Shown: positions 43,827 through 53,416, numbered from the stretch's first letter. The stretch: DNA of 64,000 bases from Gordonia namibiensis NBRC 108229 (GCF_000298235.1 NZ_BAHE01000054.1:48610-112609), one strand, 5' to 3'. Translations and numbers: made by a program. Notes: generated by a model from the letters alone, not told the origin.

Positions 43827-45155
43827 ATGAGTGTGATCGACACAGCCGAGAGCCCGGCAGTCTCTACCGGTGAACCCCCGGCGCCGCCCCGCACATGGAG
43901 TCCGGCCAAGAAGGTGGTGTTCCGCTTCACCTTCACCTACACGGCTTTGTTCTGTTTGACTTTCGCGCAGATCACCTTCGTGTTCGTCGGCGTCGCGGGA
44001 AACCTGTTGCCCGACTCGGCAATCCTGTGGCAGATGCGGGCGCTGTCGCCGGTGATGGAGTGGGTCGGCCGCAATGTCTTCGGCGTCGACGCGGTGCTCC
44101 ATGTGGACTCCGGCAGCGGGGACCAGACCGCTATCTGGATCTACCTCTTCCTCATCGCCGTCGTGGCGGCGGTGGGCACTCTGCTCTGGTCCATCGTCGA
44201 CCGCCGACGACCCGACTACGCCCGACTGTGGTCCTGGACGACGCTCTACCTTCGTCTCGCGCTCGGCGGACAGATGCTGTTCTACGGGTTCGCGAAGGTC
44301 ATCCCGTCGCAGATGGGGCCGCCACCCCTCGCCGCATTGCTCGAACCCTTCGGCGACTTCAGCCCGGCATCGGTGCTGTGGCTCCAGGTCGGGAGTTCGC
44401 CGATCTACGAGATGCTCCTCGGCAGCGTCGAGGTGATCGGCGGCCTGCTGCTCTTCTGGACCCGCACGGCCACGCTCGGCGCGATCGTCAGCTTCGTGGC
44501 GATGGTGCAGGTGTTCATCCTCAACATGACCTTCGACGTCCCGGTCAAGATCCTGTCGTTCCACCTGGTCGTCTTCTCGCTCATCCTGCTGGCGCCGCAG
44601 ATGCGAAACCTTCTGGATCTGTTCGTATTCGGGCGATCAGCGCACCCTGTCGACCCGCCCGCGCTGTTCACGCGGGACAAGCTCAACCGGTGGGCGGCGG
44701 GAGTTCAGGTGGTCCTGGGCATCTGGGTGGCGATCGGCGCGGCCCAGACCAGTTGGACCGGTTACCAGGAGTACGGCGCCGGAGCTCCGAAGCCGGAGCT
44801 GTACGGAATCTGGTCGGTCCAGGACTTCCGTGTCGATGGCAGGCCCGTCCCGCCGCTGATGACGGACGAGAATCGTTGGCAGCGGATCGTCTTCGACATC
44901 GGTGGCGCAACGACTCTCCAGATGATGAACGGCGCGCTGGTCCCGGTACCGGCCGAGATCGCCGACGGCACAATGCAGATGCAACAACCGCTCGCATCCT
45001 TGACCATCGACCGTCCCGACAATGACACGCTGGTGTTGTCCGGAGACCTCGACGGGACTCCGACGACGATCGTCGCGCACCGGCTGGACCACGATGCGAT
45101 GACCCTGCGGGGCAGGGGATTCAATTGGGTGCAGGACGAGCCGTACTTCCGGTGA
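43827..45155 (+). CDS. DoxX-family membrane protein
   Basis: This 442-residue protein starts at ATG 43827. It has four to six membrane helices. LRLALGGQMLFYGFAKVIPSQ and YEMLLGSVEVIGGLLLFWTRTATLGAIVSF form the DoxX-like core. The C-terminal 130 residues are soluble and probably outside (WTGYQEYGAGAPKPELYGIW, then FDIGGATTLQMMNGALVPV). DoxX relatives in mycobacteria are membrane parts of oxidative-stress complexes. This protein is longer than the minimal DoxX (about 150 residues), so its function may differ. It ends 9 nt before a convergent small gene. Confidence 0.72.
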   Translation: MSVIDTAESPAVSTGEPPAPPRTWSPAKKVVFRFTFTYTALFCLTFAQITFVFVGVAGNLLPDSAILWQMRALSPVMEWVGRNVFGVDAVLHVDSGSGDQTAIWIYLFLIAVVAAVGTLLWSIVDRRRPDYARLWSWTTLYLRLALGGQMLFYGFAKVIPSQMGPPPLAALLEPFGDFSPASVLWLQVGSSPIYEMLLGSVEVIGGLLLFWTRTATLGAIVSFVAMVQVFILNMTFDVPVKILSFHLVVFSLILLAPQMRNLLDLFVFGRSAHPVDPPALFTRDKLNRWAAGVQVVLGIWVAIGAAQTSWTGYQEYGAGAPKPELYGIWSVQDFRVDGRPVPPLMTDENRWQRIVFDIGGATTLQMMNGALVPVPAEIADGTMQMQQPLASLTIDRPDNDTLVLSGDLDGTPTTIVAHRLDHDAMTLRGRGFNWVQDEPYFR

Positions 45156-45164
45156 CAGTCGCGC

Positions 45165-45365
45165 TCAGAGCAGCAACAACCACACGAACCGCAGCACGAT
45201 CGCGCTGATCCCGAAGATCGCGACGCCGAGCAGCCACCGCCGAGCATCACGGTCGGCGGCGACGGGATCTCTCCCTCGGCGCAGGTAGGTGAAGGCCGCC
45301 AGGATCGCGCACACCGAGGCGACCACCCCGGTGGTGAGGACGAGAATCAGCATCACCGTGGTCAC
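45165..45365 (-). CDS. Small two-helix membrane protein
   Basis: This 66-residue protein starts at GTG 45365 (VTTVMLILVLTTGVVASVCA). Two hydrophobic helices (about 3-25 and 47-66) flank the charged loop YLRRGRDPVAADRDARRW. The C-terminus is Leu-rich. An internal ATG (45353) is an alternative start. No family is recognised. It is convergent with the DoxX gene. Confidence 0.5.
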   Translation of the reverse strand: MTTVMLILVLTTGVVASVCAILAAFTYLRRGRDPVAADRDARRWLLGVAIFGISAIVLRFVWLLLL

Positions 45366-45471
45366 GCGCCCGCCCTGGGGATATCGAACCGGTGCGACAC
45401 CCAGACGCCACTTCGACGACACGACCTCGATCGAGGTCGCATCGTCGAAACGAGGTTCACCGGTCGGCGCC

Positions 45472-46926
45472 TCACACCACCCGCTTCAGTTCGCCGGGGG
45501 TGACGTCGTCATCGGCGGCCAATGCCAGCACTTCACCGAACCCGGCGACCAGGCACTCGGCGAACAGCTCCTGGTCGGTGACGGCGGCTCCGTCGGAATT
45601 GATCCCGAGACAGGCGGTTCCGTTGTGGGTGATCATCGTGGCCATCATGGCGCAACCGGGCAGCGGGCCGAACGGGAACATGCGCTCGACCTTGGCGCCG
45701 GCGACGTAGGTCTCCCAGGGGATTCCGGGGACGTTGCTGGCCTGGAGGTCGTTCTGGCTCGTCGTGCCGCTGAACCGCATCAGGACCGTGCCGGGCAGCC
45801 AGGCCATCACCGAGCCGAGGGTGTTGAAGATGTCGACCGCAGGTTCGTGGCGGGCCTGCCGGACCTGCTCCCGGATGGTGAGCACGCGCTCGAAGGGGTC
45901 GGCTATGCCGACCGGACCGGCCAGGCGGCCCACCGCGATGCGGTTGCCGCCGGCGGGATCCTCGGGACGGCGCACCGAGATCGGGATGGCCACCGGCATC
46001 GTCTCGATGGGCGTGCCCATCTTCTCGTGGTAGAGCCGGAATCCACCGATCAACCCGGCGAGGTAGACGTCGTTGATCGAGGATCGGGCCGCGGTCGCCG
46101 CGGCCTTCATGTCGGCGAACGGCACCTCGAAGGCGCTGAACCGCCAGGACAGACTGCGGTGAGCCAGCAACGGAGAACCCGGCGGGCTGACGAGTCCAGC
46201 GACCCGCGGTACCGAACGGCCATAGCGCAGAGCGGTACTCAACGCCTGGCGCGGATTCGTCAGCGCACGGATGCCACGGAACGTGGTGTCGAGCCGATGC
46301 GGTACCCGGCGGACCTCCTCGACGATCTGCCGCTGGATCAGGTCGATCGGCGTTATGTTCACCGGGTCGGGGCTCGGCGGTTGCGGTTTGCTCGGGTTGT
46401 GTTCCCGCGTCGGCGAATGCAACTGCGCCAGGCCGAGAATCGCACCGAGTCCGTCGGTGAGGGCGTGATGCGCCTTGAGGAAGTAGGCCGCCCGGCCGTC
46501 GGGCAACCCTTCGATCAGGTAGCCCTCCCACGGCGGGCGTGCGGCGTCGAGCGCGGTCATGGCGAGCTGCTCACACGTGGTGAGCAGTTCCCGCATGCTG
46601 CCGTCGCCGCCCAGACTGATGCGGCGCAGGTGGTAATGCAGATCGAAGTCGGGATCGACTGCCCAGCTGGGCGTTCCGGTCCCGAAGGGGGAGTCGACGA
46701 CCCGCTGACGGAAGCGCGGTGCCATCCGGCTCGCCCACTCGTGGGCGGCCACCAACCGGTCCCAGTCGGGATCGCAGTCGTAGATCTCCAGCATGCAGAT
46801 CGTGCCGCGCATACGACGATCCGTGTCGCCGCGCCACATGATGGTGTCCACCGCGCTCATGTGGGGATCGCTCGCCCAGTCCAGGGGGCGGTCGGCGCCT
46901 GCGGTGAGATCAGCGTCGTCGGCCAT
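45472..46926 (-). CDS. Wax ester synthase/diacylglycerol acyltransferase (WS/DGAT)
   Basis: This 484-residue protein begins MADDADLTAGADRPLDWASD. The HHxxxDG catalytic motif is HHALTDG (153-159). SINDVYLAGLIGGFRLYH and VPGIPWETYVAGAKVERMFPF are later family patches. These enzymes esterify diacylglycerol or fatty alcohols with acyl-CoA for storage lipid. It ends the plsB2-plsC-WS/DGAT cluster, with a 2-nt gap after the plsC-like gene. Mycobacteria have a similar cluster (Rv2482c-Rv2484c). Confidence 0.9.
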   Translation of the reverse strand: MADDADLTAGADRPLDWASDPHMSAVDTIMWRGDTDRRMRGTICMLEIYDCDPDWDRLVAAHEWASRMAPRFRQRVVDSPFGTGTPSWAVDPDFDLHYHLRRISLGGDGSMRELLTTCEQLAMTALDAARPPWEGYLIEGLPDGRAAYFLKAHHALTDGLGAILGLAQLHSPTREHNPSKPQPPSPDPVNITPIDLIQRQIVEEVRRVPHRLDTTFRGIRALTNPRQALSTALRYGRSVPRVAGLVSPPGSPLLAHRSLSWRFSAFEVPFADMKAAATAARSSINDVYLAGLIGGFRLYHEKMGTPIETMPVAIPISVRRPEDPAGGNRIAVGRLAGPVGIADPFERVLTIREQVRQARHEPAVDIFNTLGSVMAWLPGTVLMRFSGTTSQNDLQASNVPGIPWETYVAGAKVERMFPFGPLPGCAMMATMITHNGTACLGINSDGAAVTDQELFAECLVAGFGEVLALAADDDVTPGELKRVV

Positions 46927-46928
46927 CG

Positions 46929-48419
46929 TCAGTCCTCCTCGTGAGACGGTGTGCGCAGTGACTCCACCGAGTCGTCGACAAACGACTCCAGCGGCCAGTC
47001 GGCGAGCGCCGTGACATACATCTGGCGAACCTCCTCGGCGCGGGCGCCGATCTCGTCAGCCGTCCAGTCGCTGGTGTCTATGGGCGGCAGAACCATCACC
47101 TCGACCGTACCGGGCCGGATGAGTTGCGCACCGCGCCACATCAATTCACCGGTGTTGCGCAACACGACGGGGACGATCGGGACGCCGGCCTGCATGGCGA
47201 TGTGGAACGGTCCCTTCTTGAACGGCCCGATCCGTGGCGTCGGAGATCGGGTCCCCTCCGGTGAGACGACCAGCGACAGGCCGTCCTCGCGCAATGCTTT
47301 GACCGCCGGTGCCAGCTGTTCGATCGCTTTACCCCGGTCGGCCCGGTCGATGAAAACGAGGCCGGCCTGGCGCAGGATCTCGCCGAGCACCGGGACCCGT
47401 TGCACTTCCTTCTTGGCGACGCCGGTCGCGTCGGTGCGAACCAGATTGATCATGACCGGCAGGTCGAGCTTCGACTGATGGTTGAACAGGAAGACGCAGG
47501 GTCGATCGGAGAAGAGGTACTCGCCGCCCTCGAGGACCTGGACGTGGACGCCGGCGAGGGACAATCCGATGTCGTTACCGGTGGGGAGTGCCTCGACGAG
47601 CGCGTGCGGATCGCGGCGGATCAGGCCCGCGGCCGCACCGACGGCGGCGGAGGCGACGAACGAGCCGTAGAACGCGCCGGTCCGGGCCAGCGATCCGAGG
47701 CGGTTATAAGTGGGGTTCTTCAGGTCGATGATCGGCCAGCCGCGGGCTTCGGCCTCCGCCCGCAGGATTCGGCGCGGCGAGATCGCCGCCGGGTTGCCCA
47801 CCGACTCCAGGTACGGGATGTCCTCGTTGCCGTCGCTGTAGGCGAAGGACGCGTCGAGGTCGATGTCGTTCGCGCGAGCCAACTCCCGGACGGCGGCTGC
47901 CTTGCCGGGACCCCAGAGAGGGCGTCCCTTGATGTTCCCGGTGACCACCCCGTCGACGACCTCCACGTCGGTCGCGAGCGCGAAGTCCGCACCGATCTCG
48001 CGCGCGATCGGTTCGATCTGGAAGCGGGTCGCCGACGACGCGATCACGATGGTGTGCCCCATCTCGCGATGCGCACGCAGGATCTGCCACATCTGGGGAC
48101 GCAGCTTGGCCGCGGTCTCGTATTTGAACAAGTGCTCACCGAAGGCGATGAGCTCGGCGTAGGTCTTGCCCGCGAAGGTCGGCCGCGTGGCCGCCAGGAC
48201 CTCGGCGTAGTCCTGTTCGGACATGACACCGCGGAGTCCGATCACCAGGAAGTCGGCGAGCTCCCCGAACCCGAAGTCCATGCTGCGCAGCCGCGCCCGC
48301 ATGATGGCTGCGGCGGAGAACCCCTCGATCAGCGTGCCGTCGTAGTCGAAGAGGGCGGCCACCTTCTTGCCCGTCGGCGCGGAACGGATGGCCCGCATGC
48401 GATCGGTGAAGGCGCTCAC
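46929..48419 (-). CDS. plsC: Bifunctional HAD phosphatase / 1-acylglycerol-3-phosphate acyltransferase (PlsC-like)
   Basis: This 496-residue protein starts at GTG 48419, overlapping the upstream stop by 4 nt. The N-terminal HAD-IB phosphatase domain has FDYDGTL (24-30) and TIVIASSAT (123-131). The C-terminal acyltransferase domain has NHQSKLDL (313-320, HX4D) and VVSPEGTRSP. The arrangement matches mycobacterial PlsC Rv2483c. It acylates lysophosphatidate and may dephosphorylate phosphatidate-type substrates. It is the middle gene of the cluster, so supply of diacylglycerol to the WS/DGAT is a sensible inference. Confidence 0.88.
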   Translation of the reverse strand: MSAFTDRMRAIRSAPTGKKVAALFDYDGTLIEGFSAAAIMRARLRSMDFGFGELADFLVIGLRGVMSEQDYAEVLAATRPTFAGKTYAELIAFGEHLFKYETAAKLRPQMWQILRAHREMGHTIVIASSATRFQIEPIAREIGADFALATDVEVVDGVVTGNIKGRPLWGPGKAAAVRELARANDIDLDASFAYSDGNEDIPYLESVGNPAAISPRRILRAEAEARGWPIIDLKNPTYNRLGSLARTGAFYGSFVASAAVGAAAGLIRRDPHALVEALPTGNDIGLSLAGVHVQVLEGGEYLFSDRPCVFLFNHQSKLDLPVMINLVRTDATGVAKKEVQRVPVLGEILRQAGLVFIDRADRGKAIEQLAPAVKALREDGLSLVVSPEGTRSPTPRIGPFKKGPFHIAMQAGVPIVPVVLRNTGELMWRGAQLIRPGTVEVMVLPPIDTSDWTADEIGARAEEVRQMYVTALADWPLESFVDDSVESLRTPSHEED

Positions 48420-50713
48420 TGCTCCTCCTCGCCGGCGACGACGGGCTGCAGGTCCTCGATCGCGGCGATCCGCGCGAGCCGATCCCGCATGAGTTCGACC
48501 TCGTCGAGCCAGTCCTGACGGGCGGCCCGGAGATCCACGATGTCCTCGCCGTGGATGAGGCCGCGGTTGTCGGCCAGGCGGTAAGCCCCGTCGTAGAGAT
48601 CCTTCGACACCGAATCCTTGCTGCGCAGAACGGCTTGCAACGCCAGTTGGCGTCCGAGTCCGAGGCAGTCGGCGATCAGGGCATCCTTCTCCTGGGCGGT
48701 GTTGCCCAGTTCCACCAGCTTGGTCGCGACCACGAGCTGGGCGTCGAAGAAGGTCTGGAGTGTGCGTCGCGCGAAGAGTGCTCCCGTGTGGCCGTGCAGC
48801 ACTTCGTAGGTCCACTCCTGGGTGGGGGTGACCGCTCGCCAGCCGGGGGCGAGGAGATCGAGTTCGATGCCGAGTCGGTGCAGGTATTCGGTCTTGGGCG
48901 GGAAGAAGAACTCGAACTTCAGGAGATCGCGGATTCGTAGGGCCTCGCGCTGCGCTGCGGTCAGCAGTTCCTCGTCCGGTGCCGGCGGAGAACCGACATG
49001 GTTGCTCCGGATCGGGGTGCTGCCGGCTTTGACCTCGCCCTCGGCCAGCGCCAGCAGACCCATCTCGACGATCGCGCGGTCGACGAAATGATGTAGCGCG
49101 CCGTTGCGGTAATACGCGGCGACGGCGCGGTTCTCGGGAACGACGGACCAGACCGGCTCCGAACCGCCCTCGTAACAGGTCACCACGCCGTTGCCGGCCA
49201 GCACCCGCAGCGTCCGGACGAGCCCGACGCCGCGGCACAGTGCTGGATCGGGTCCGGGGAGGCCACGGCGGTCGATGTAGTCGAGCAGGGGAGCGAGGAC
49301 GGCCTCGATCTCCCGCAGCGTGTACGCCCGATCCTGCGCACCCAGCGCGGCGAAACCGACCAGCGAGGTCGCGGTGATCGGCGTGGCCGAATTGATCTCG
49401 TCCATCACCCGGAAGGCGACCTTCTCCAGACGCGCAGGTCCGTCGCCGGCCTCGTCCAGCGCCTGCTTCAGCGAGATCGGCGTACCGAAACGAACTCTCG
49501 CCTCGCCGAGATAGCTGCGCTGGGCCTTGGCGTAGCGCAACAGCCAGCCGACGCCCTCGGGCTTCTTGACGCCGCCCGCGTCCTCTGCGGCGATCGCGCC
49601 GACCTCCTGCAGCTGGTCGTACACGATCGACGTCGGCACGATCGTCACATCGGCGTCGTCGAGCTGGCTTGCGGCGTCGACGACATAGTTCAACAGTCCG
49701 AGCATCGGCTTGCGCAGCTTGCCCGTTCGGCTGCGACCACCCTCGATGTACCACTCGAGGTTGAACCGCTTCTCGATGATGTAGGCCAGGTAGGAACGCA
49801 TCGCGAACTTGTAGACCGGGTCCGACCCGAACTTGCGGCGGATGAAGATCATCCCCGCGCGGCGGGCCACAGGTCCCACCGGCCAGAACGACAGATTGTT
49901 GCCACCCAGCACGAGGTTCGGTGGGAAGTCGTTGTTGCGCAGCACCGTTGCCAAGACCAACGGGTCGACGTAGGAGCGGTGCGAGGGAAGGAAGACCAGG
50001 CCGGTCGACTTGTTCAGGGTCCGTAGGGAGTTCAGGGTGTCGACGTCGACCGTGACGTTCCAGGCGCGCTCGTGCAGCCGGTTGAACGTCGCCGAGAAGA
50101 TGTCGTCCATCAGCCGGCTCTGGGTGGCGACGAACCCCGACAGCTTGTCGGTTGCCTCGGACACGACCGCATCCGTGGGCCGGCCGAGTTCGGCGGCGAG
50201 TTTGGCGGCACCGCTCTGGAATCTGGCCGAACTGCTGATCTGTTCGGCCACCAGGCGCGGGACCTTGTACCGATCGCCGACGATCTGGCGTTCGGCACGT
50301 TCGGCGGAGACCGACGCCGCGATCCGGACGTACTGGTCGAAGGGTTCGCCCTCGGCCTGATCGCGTGCATGCCGTTCGCGGAGTTCGGCAATGGTGGCGG
50401 GTTCCCCGGCCACCACGCGTAGGGCGTCGGGGCGGCGTCTGCGGATGATCGGCTGCATGAGGCCGAGCGGGCGCCGGGGGTTCGACAGCACCAGGACGTC
50501 GCCGAGGGTCACCCGCCGCTCGCCCTGGCGGACCGCGGGGAGCCACACCGGACGCACCGGCACGAGGAGGGTGTTCGGCGACAGTTCGTCGAAATCGACG
50601 TCGGCACCCTGCCGGACCTCGGCGTCCGGGTAGGCGGTTGCGGCCCAGTCCTTGACCGCATGCATCTCGCACGACGTACGCGCCTTGGTCAGGACCAGAA
50701 CGGGATCGGACAT
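48416..50713 (-). CDS. plsB: Glycerol-3-phosphate O-acyltransferase (PlsB2-like)
   Basis: This 765-residue protein starts at ATG 50713 (MSDPVLVLTK) with GAGGG about 8 nt upstream. ATG 50719 would be too close to it. HRSYVD (245-250) is the HX4D motif. GMIFIRRKFGSDPVYKFAMR, EWYIEGGRSRTGKLRKPM and VTIVPTSIVYDQ are the other PlsB blocks. It acylates glycerol 3-phosphate, the first step of glycerolipid synthesis. It leads the three-gene lipid cluster by a 4-nt overlap. The length is in the PlsB range. Confidence 0.9.
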   Translation of the reverse strand: MSDPVLVLTKARTSCEMHAVKDWAATAYPDAEVRQGADVDFDELSPNTLLVPVRPVWLPAVRQGERRVTLGDVLVLSNPRRPLGLMQPIIRRRRPDALRVVAGEPATIAELRERHARDQAEGEPFDQYVRIAASVSAERAERQIVGDRYKVPRLVAEQISSSARFQSGAAKLAAELGRPTDAVVSEATDKLSGFVATQSRLMDDIFSATFNRLHERAWNVTVDVDTLNSLRTLNKSTGLVFLPSHRSYVDPLVLATVLRNNDFPPNLVLGGNNLSFWPVGPVARRAGMIFIRRKFGSDPVYKFAMRSYLAYIIEKRFNLEWYIEGGRSRTGKLRKPMLGLLNYVVDAASQLDDADVTIVPTSIVYDQLQEVGAIAAEDAGGVKKPEGVGWLLRYAKAQRSYLGEARVRFGTPISLKQALDEAGDGPARLEKVAFRVMDEINSATPITATSLVGFAALGAQDRAYTLREIEAVLAPLLDYIDRRGLPGPDPALCRGVGLVRTLRVLAGNGVVTCYEGGSEPVWSVVPENRAVAAYYRNGALHHFVDRAIVEMGLLALAEGEVKAGSTPIRSNHVGSPPAPDEELLTAAQREALRIRDLLKFEFFFPPKTEYLHRLGIELDLLAPGWRAVTPTQEWTYEVLHGHTGALFARRTLQTFFDAQLVVATKLVELGNTAQEKDALIADCLGLGRQLALQAVLRSKDSVSKDLYDGAYRLADNRGLIHGEDIVDLRAARQDWLDEVELMRDRLARIAAIEDLQPVVAGEEEQ

Positions 50714-50925
50714 CTGCATCACCCTCACGTCATCGTCGTCGACACCGCGCCGTTCGGTGTGCTCCGAGCATCGGTGTCCCATGGCCGCTCCCCCGACGGA
50801 GACCGCCCATGGTCCCATTGTGTCGTGGGTTACAGCGGGCGGGGCGGGTTTCGGGTGAGCGCGGCACTCCCCGGCGCGGAAGGTCCCGGCCCGGTTAGGC
50901 TGAGCAGGTTGCCTGGGGAGGAAGT

Positions 50926-51567
50926 ATGGGGATGCGATTTCGTGCGTTGACGGCGCTGGGTGCCTCGGCGGCTCTGGTCACGACGCCTGCGGTGGTGGCG
51001 GACGCGGCCACGCCGACGGTGCGGTCGGGGATGGCGATCAGCATCGACGACACGGTCCTGACCTCGAACAGCTGCACGCTCGGTGCGGTCATCTCCGCCA
51101 AGAAGGCGCTGACCGCGGGACACTGCGGGGCCGTGGGCCGGGCCGTCCACGACCGCACGGGAAAGAAGATCGGGACGATCACCGCCAATCGCATCGGCCA
51201 ACGGCTCGACATCGCGGTCGTCGGATTGGCTCCGCGTACCTCGGCCCGGATCGACACGGTGGACTGGGATGCGAAGTTCCACCGGGGACAGCTGGTCTGG
51301 AAGTCGGGTATCACCACGGGCTATGGAACCGGCAAGGTCACCGATCCGGCAGAGGTCCTGCGCACCTCGCACGGCTTCTCGCTCGCACCGCCGTTCCTGA
51401 CGAGCCACGACTCGTTTTCGGTTCAGACGAGCTTGCGTTCGGAGTCGGGCGACAGCGGCGCGGGTGTCCGGGACAGCCGGGGACGCGTCGTCGGAATCCT
51501 GTCCTCGGCGACCCTCGAGGGTACGGGCGTCGTCCCGGTGTCCCGTCTCCCGCGCGCACTTCGGTAG
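50926..51567 (+). CDS. Secreted S1-family (trypsin-like) serine protease
   Basis: This 213-residue protein starts at ATG 50926 with GGGGAGG upstream, although ATG 50932 also fits. A signal peptide ends near residues 26-28 (VVADAATP). The catalytic triad is visible: His66 in LTAGHCGAV, Asp95 in RLDIAVVG and Ser177 in ESGDSGAGV. The Cys50/Cys67 pair may form a disulfide. It should be a small secreted endopeptidase. It is divergent from the plsB cluster. Confidence 0.85.
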   Translation: MGMRFRALTALGASAALVTTPAVVADAATPTVRSGMAISIDDTVLTSNSCTLGAVISAKKALTAGHCGAVGRAVHDRTGKKIGTITANRIGQRLDIAVVGLAPRTSARIDTVDWDAKFHRGQLVWKSGITTGYGTGKVTDPAEVLRTSHGFSLAPPFLTSHDSFSVQTSLRSESGDSGAGVRDSRGRVVGILSSATLEGTGVVPVSRLPRALR

Positions 51568-51612
51568 CGAAAGAAGCTGCGCAGCAGCCGATTTGCGCAG
51601 ACCGCGGAAACG

Positions 51613-51654
51613 ACGAAGCGCCCCATCTGGCCGGAGCCGGATGAGGCGCTTCGT
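51613..51654 (-). terminator. Hairpin terminator of the cold-shock gene
   Basis: ACGAAGCGCC (51613-51622) and GGCGCTTCGT (51645-51654) form a 10-bp stem, with further pairing inside (CATC/GATG). It lies 14 nt after the csp stop on the minus strand and after the convergent protease gene. Confidence 0.75.
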
Positions 51655-51668
51655 GAAGTCAGGTGTGC

Positions 51669-51872
51669 TTAGAGCGCGCTGACGTTGGTTGCCTGGGGGC
51701 CCTTCTGGCCCTGCTCCACGTCGAATTCGACGCGCTGGTTCTCTTCGAGGTTGCGGAAGCCGCTACCGGTGATCGAAGAGTAGTGGACGAAAACATCGGC
51801 GCCCTGATCGTCGGGTGCGATGAAGCCGAAGCCCTTTTCGCCGTTGAACCACTTGACGGTTCCCTGTGCCAT
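51669..51872 (-). CDS. cspA: Cold-shock protein (CspA family)
   Basis: This 67-residue protein reads [21 protein letters not shown] and [20 protein letters not shown], the Csp fold with RNP1 (KGFGFI) and RNP2 (VFVHY). The length is standard. It binds single-stranded RNA and DNA as a chaperone. It has a long upstream gap (650 nt to the next gene), in part a possible mRNA leader. Confidence 0.96.
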   Translation of the reverse strand: MAQGTVKWFNGEKGFGFIAPDDQGADVFVHYSSITGSGFRNLEENQRVEFDVEQGQKGPQATNVSAL

Positions 51873-52522
51873 ACTGCTGTACTTCCTTCTTCAGTTCAGC
51901 AGCCACCAAAACTGATGACCGCCCGCCAAGTGTGGCACAGAAAACGCGTCCTGGGAAACGGTGAGTGACGAATTCGACCGATTTCGGCGCAGATGGCCAG
52001 GTCCGGAGGGCGAAACGGATTTCACGCAGCTTGCATCGACGCCTGTTAATCGTCACCAGATGCGAGCACGGCAACCAGCCCGGCGATGCACGGCAACACC
52101 TGCAGCCACCCCATTGCCACCGACGGTGCGTGGTCCGCTCGGCGACCAGGAGTCCGGCCAGGAGGACGGCGGCCGCGACCAGCGTGCCGACGGTGGCCGC
52201 GACCAGCGTGCCGACGGTGGCCGGTGAACCCCAGCCGACGACATCGGTCCGGATGATGGTGAAGACCAGCGTCGTCATCCCGGCGGTGACGAGAACCGTA
52301 CGGATTGGCCGGGTCGCGAGACCGGGTGGGCCCCGGCCGTGTCAGCGGTTCATCGAGAACGCCAGGTCACAACGGTGCAGGGTGTGGACAGGAATATCCG
52401 GGGTGGCCGGAGGCCTTGAACCTGAACATGGTCGTGCGGCGCTCCCGGGATCGGGTGCGCAGTCCCACAGACCCGATGACGAGATACGCCCTCGTCTCGC
52501 CCAACGAAAGGACGGATCGCAT
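51873..52522. other. 650-nt interval with a remnant of a small membrane protein gene
   Basis: No intact gene was recognised. On the minus strand from ATG 52278, MTTLVFTIIRTDVVGWGSPATVGTLVAA and the adjoining residues form a membrane-protein-like N-terminus that loses quality after about 58 residues (Cys/Arg-rich tail). The frame shift to a downstream VAAGVAVHRRAGC end looks like a broken or short gene. A 24-bp unit is directly duplicated at 52171-52194 and 52195-52218 and encodes TVGTLVAA twice. The plus-strand end of the interval holds the AKR promoter, with AAAGGA before ATG 52523. The minus-strand part next to 51873 should hold the csp leader. Confidence 0.4.
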
Positions 52523-53353
52523 ATGACAGTCCCCAACATCACGCTCAACAACGGAGTCACCATCCCGCAGTTGGGATTCGGCGTGTTCCAGGTGCCGCCG
52601 GAGGACACGAGGGCGGCCACGCTGACCGCCTTCGAGGTCGGCTACCGGCATATCGACACCGCCGAGATGTACGGCAACGAGAAGGGCGTCGGCGAAGCAC
52701 TGCGCGACTCCGGGCTCGCTCGCGACGAAGTCTTCATCACCAGCAAGCTCAACAACGGATTCCACGACTTCGACGACGCGCTCAAGGCGCTCGACAAGAC
52801 CAACGCCGATCTCGGCGTCGACCAGGTCGACCTGTTCCTGATCCACTGGCCGCTCCCCGAGGTGGGCGACTACGTACAGACGTGGAAGGCCCTGGAGAAG
52901 GCATACGCCGACGGCAAGGCCCGTGCCATCGGTGTCTCGAACTTCGAGCAGTCCCACCTCGAGCGACTCTTCGCCGAAACCGACGTGGTCCCCGCTGTGA
53001 ACCAGATCGAGGTGCACCCGTACCTGTCGCAGAACCCGTTGCGCGCGTTCAACTCTCAGCACGGAATCGCGACCGAGGCATGGTCGCCGATCGCGCAGGG
53101 CAAGGTTGTCGACGACCCGGTCATCACCAAGATCGCGGAGGCCAAGGGACGCTCGGCCGCCCAGGTCACGCTCCGGTGGCACATCCAGCGCGGCGACATC
53201 GTCTTCCCCAAGTCGGTGACGCGGGCCCGCGTCGAGGAGAACTTCGCGCTCTTCGACTTCGAACTGTCCGACGACGAGGTCGCGGCGATCGAGGGACTCA
53301 ACGCCGACGAGCGCATCGGTCCCGATCCGGACACCTTCAACTACATTCCCTGA
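52523..53353 (+). CDS. Aldo/keto reductase
   Basis: This 276-residue protein starts at ATG 52523 (MTVPNITLNNGVTIPQLGFG). The AKR catalytic set is visible: Asp in HIDTAEMYGNE, Tyr in AEMYGN, Lys in FITSKLNN and His in LFLIHWPLP. GVSNFEQSHLERLF and PKSVTRARVEEN bind the NADPH end. It has the 2,5-didehydrogluconate/AKR5-like length. It reduces small aldehydes or ketones. It stands alone with its own strong terminator. Confidence 0.92.
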   Translation: MTVPNITLNNGVTIPQLGFGVFQVPPEDTRAATLTAFEVGYRHIDTAEMYGNEKGVGEALRDSGLARDEVFITSKLNNGFHDFDDALKALDKTNADLGVDQVDLFLIHWPLPEVGDYVQTWKALEKAYADGKARAIGVSNFEQSHLERLFAETDVVPAVNQIEVHPYLSQNPLRAFNSQHGIATEAWSPIAQGKVVDDPVITKIAEAKGRSAAQVTLRWHIQRGDIVFPKSVTRARVEENFALFDFELSDDEVAAIEGLNADERIGPDPDTFNYIP

Positions 53354-53369
53354 TCGCTCAGGGTGCGAG

Positions 53370-53407
53370 CGGGCGGACCACCTGAACAAGGTGGCCCGCC
53401 CGTTTTT
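53370..53407. terminator. Strong bidirectional intrinsic terminator
   Basis: CGGGCGGACCACCT (53370-53383) and AGGTGGCCCGCCCG (53389-53402) form a 14-bp stem with one mismatch and a 5-nt loop, followed by TTTTTG. It lies 16 nt after the reductase stop and 14 nt before the end of the convergent methyltransferase gene. Confidence 0.92.
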
Positions 53408-53416
53408 GTGCTCTGG

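Noticed and set aside
46929..50672. A continuous 1247-codon frame on the minus strand through plsC and most of plsB
   Set aside because: Its first 750 codons are an Arg/Gly/Pro-rich shadow of plsB in another frame. The real PlsC protein begins at GTG 48419 in a 4-nt overlap with plsB.
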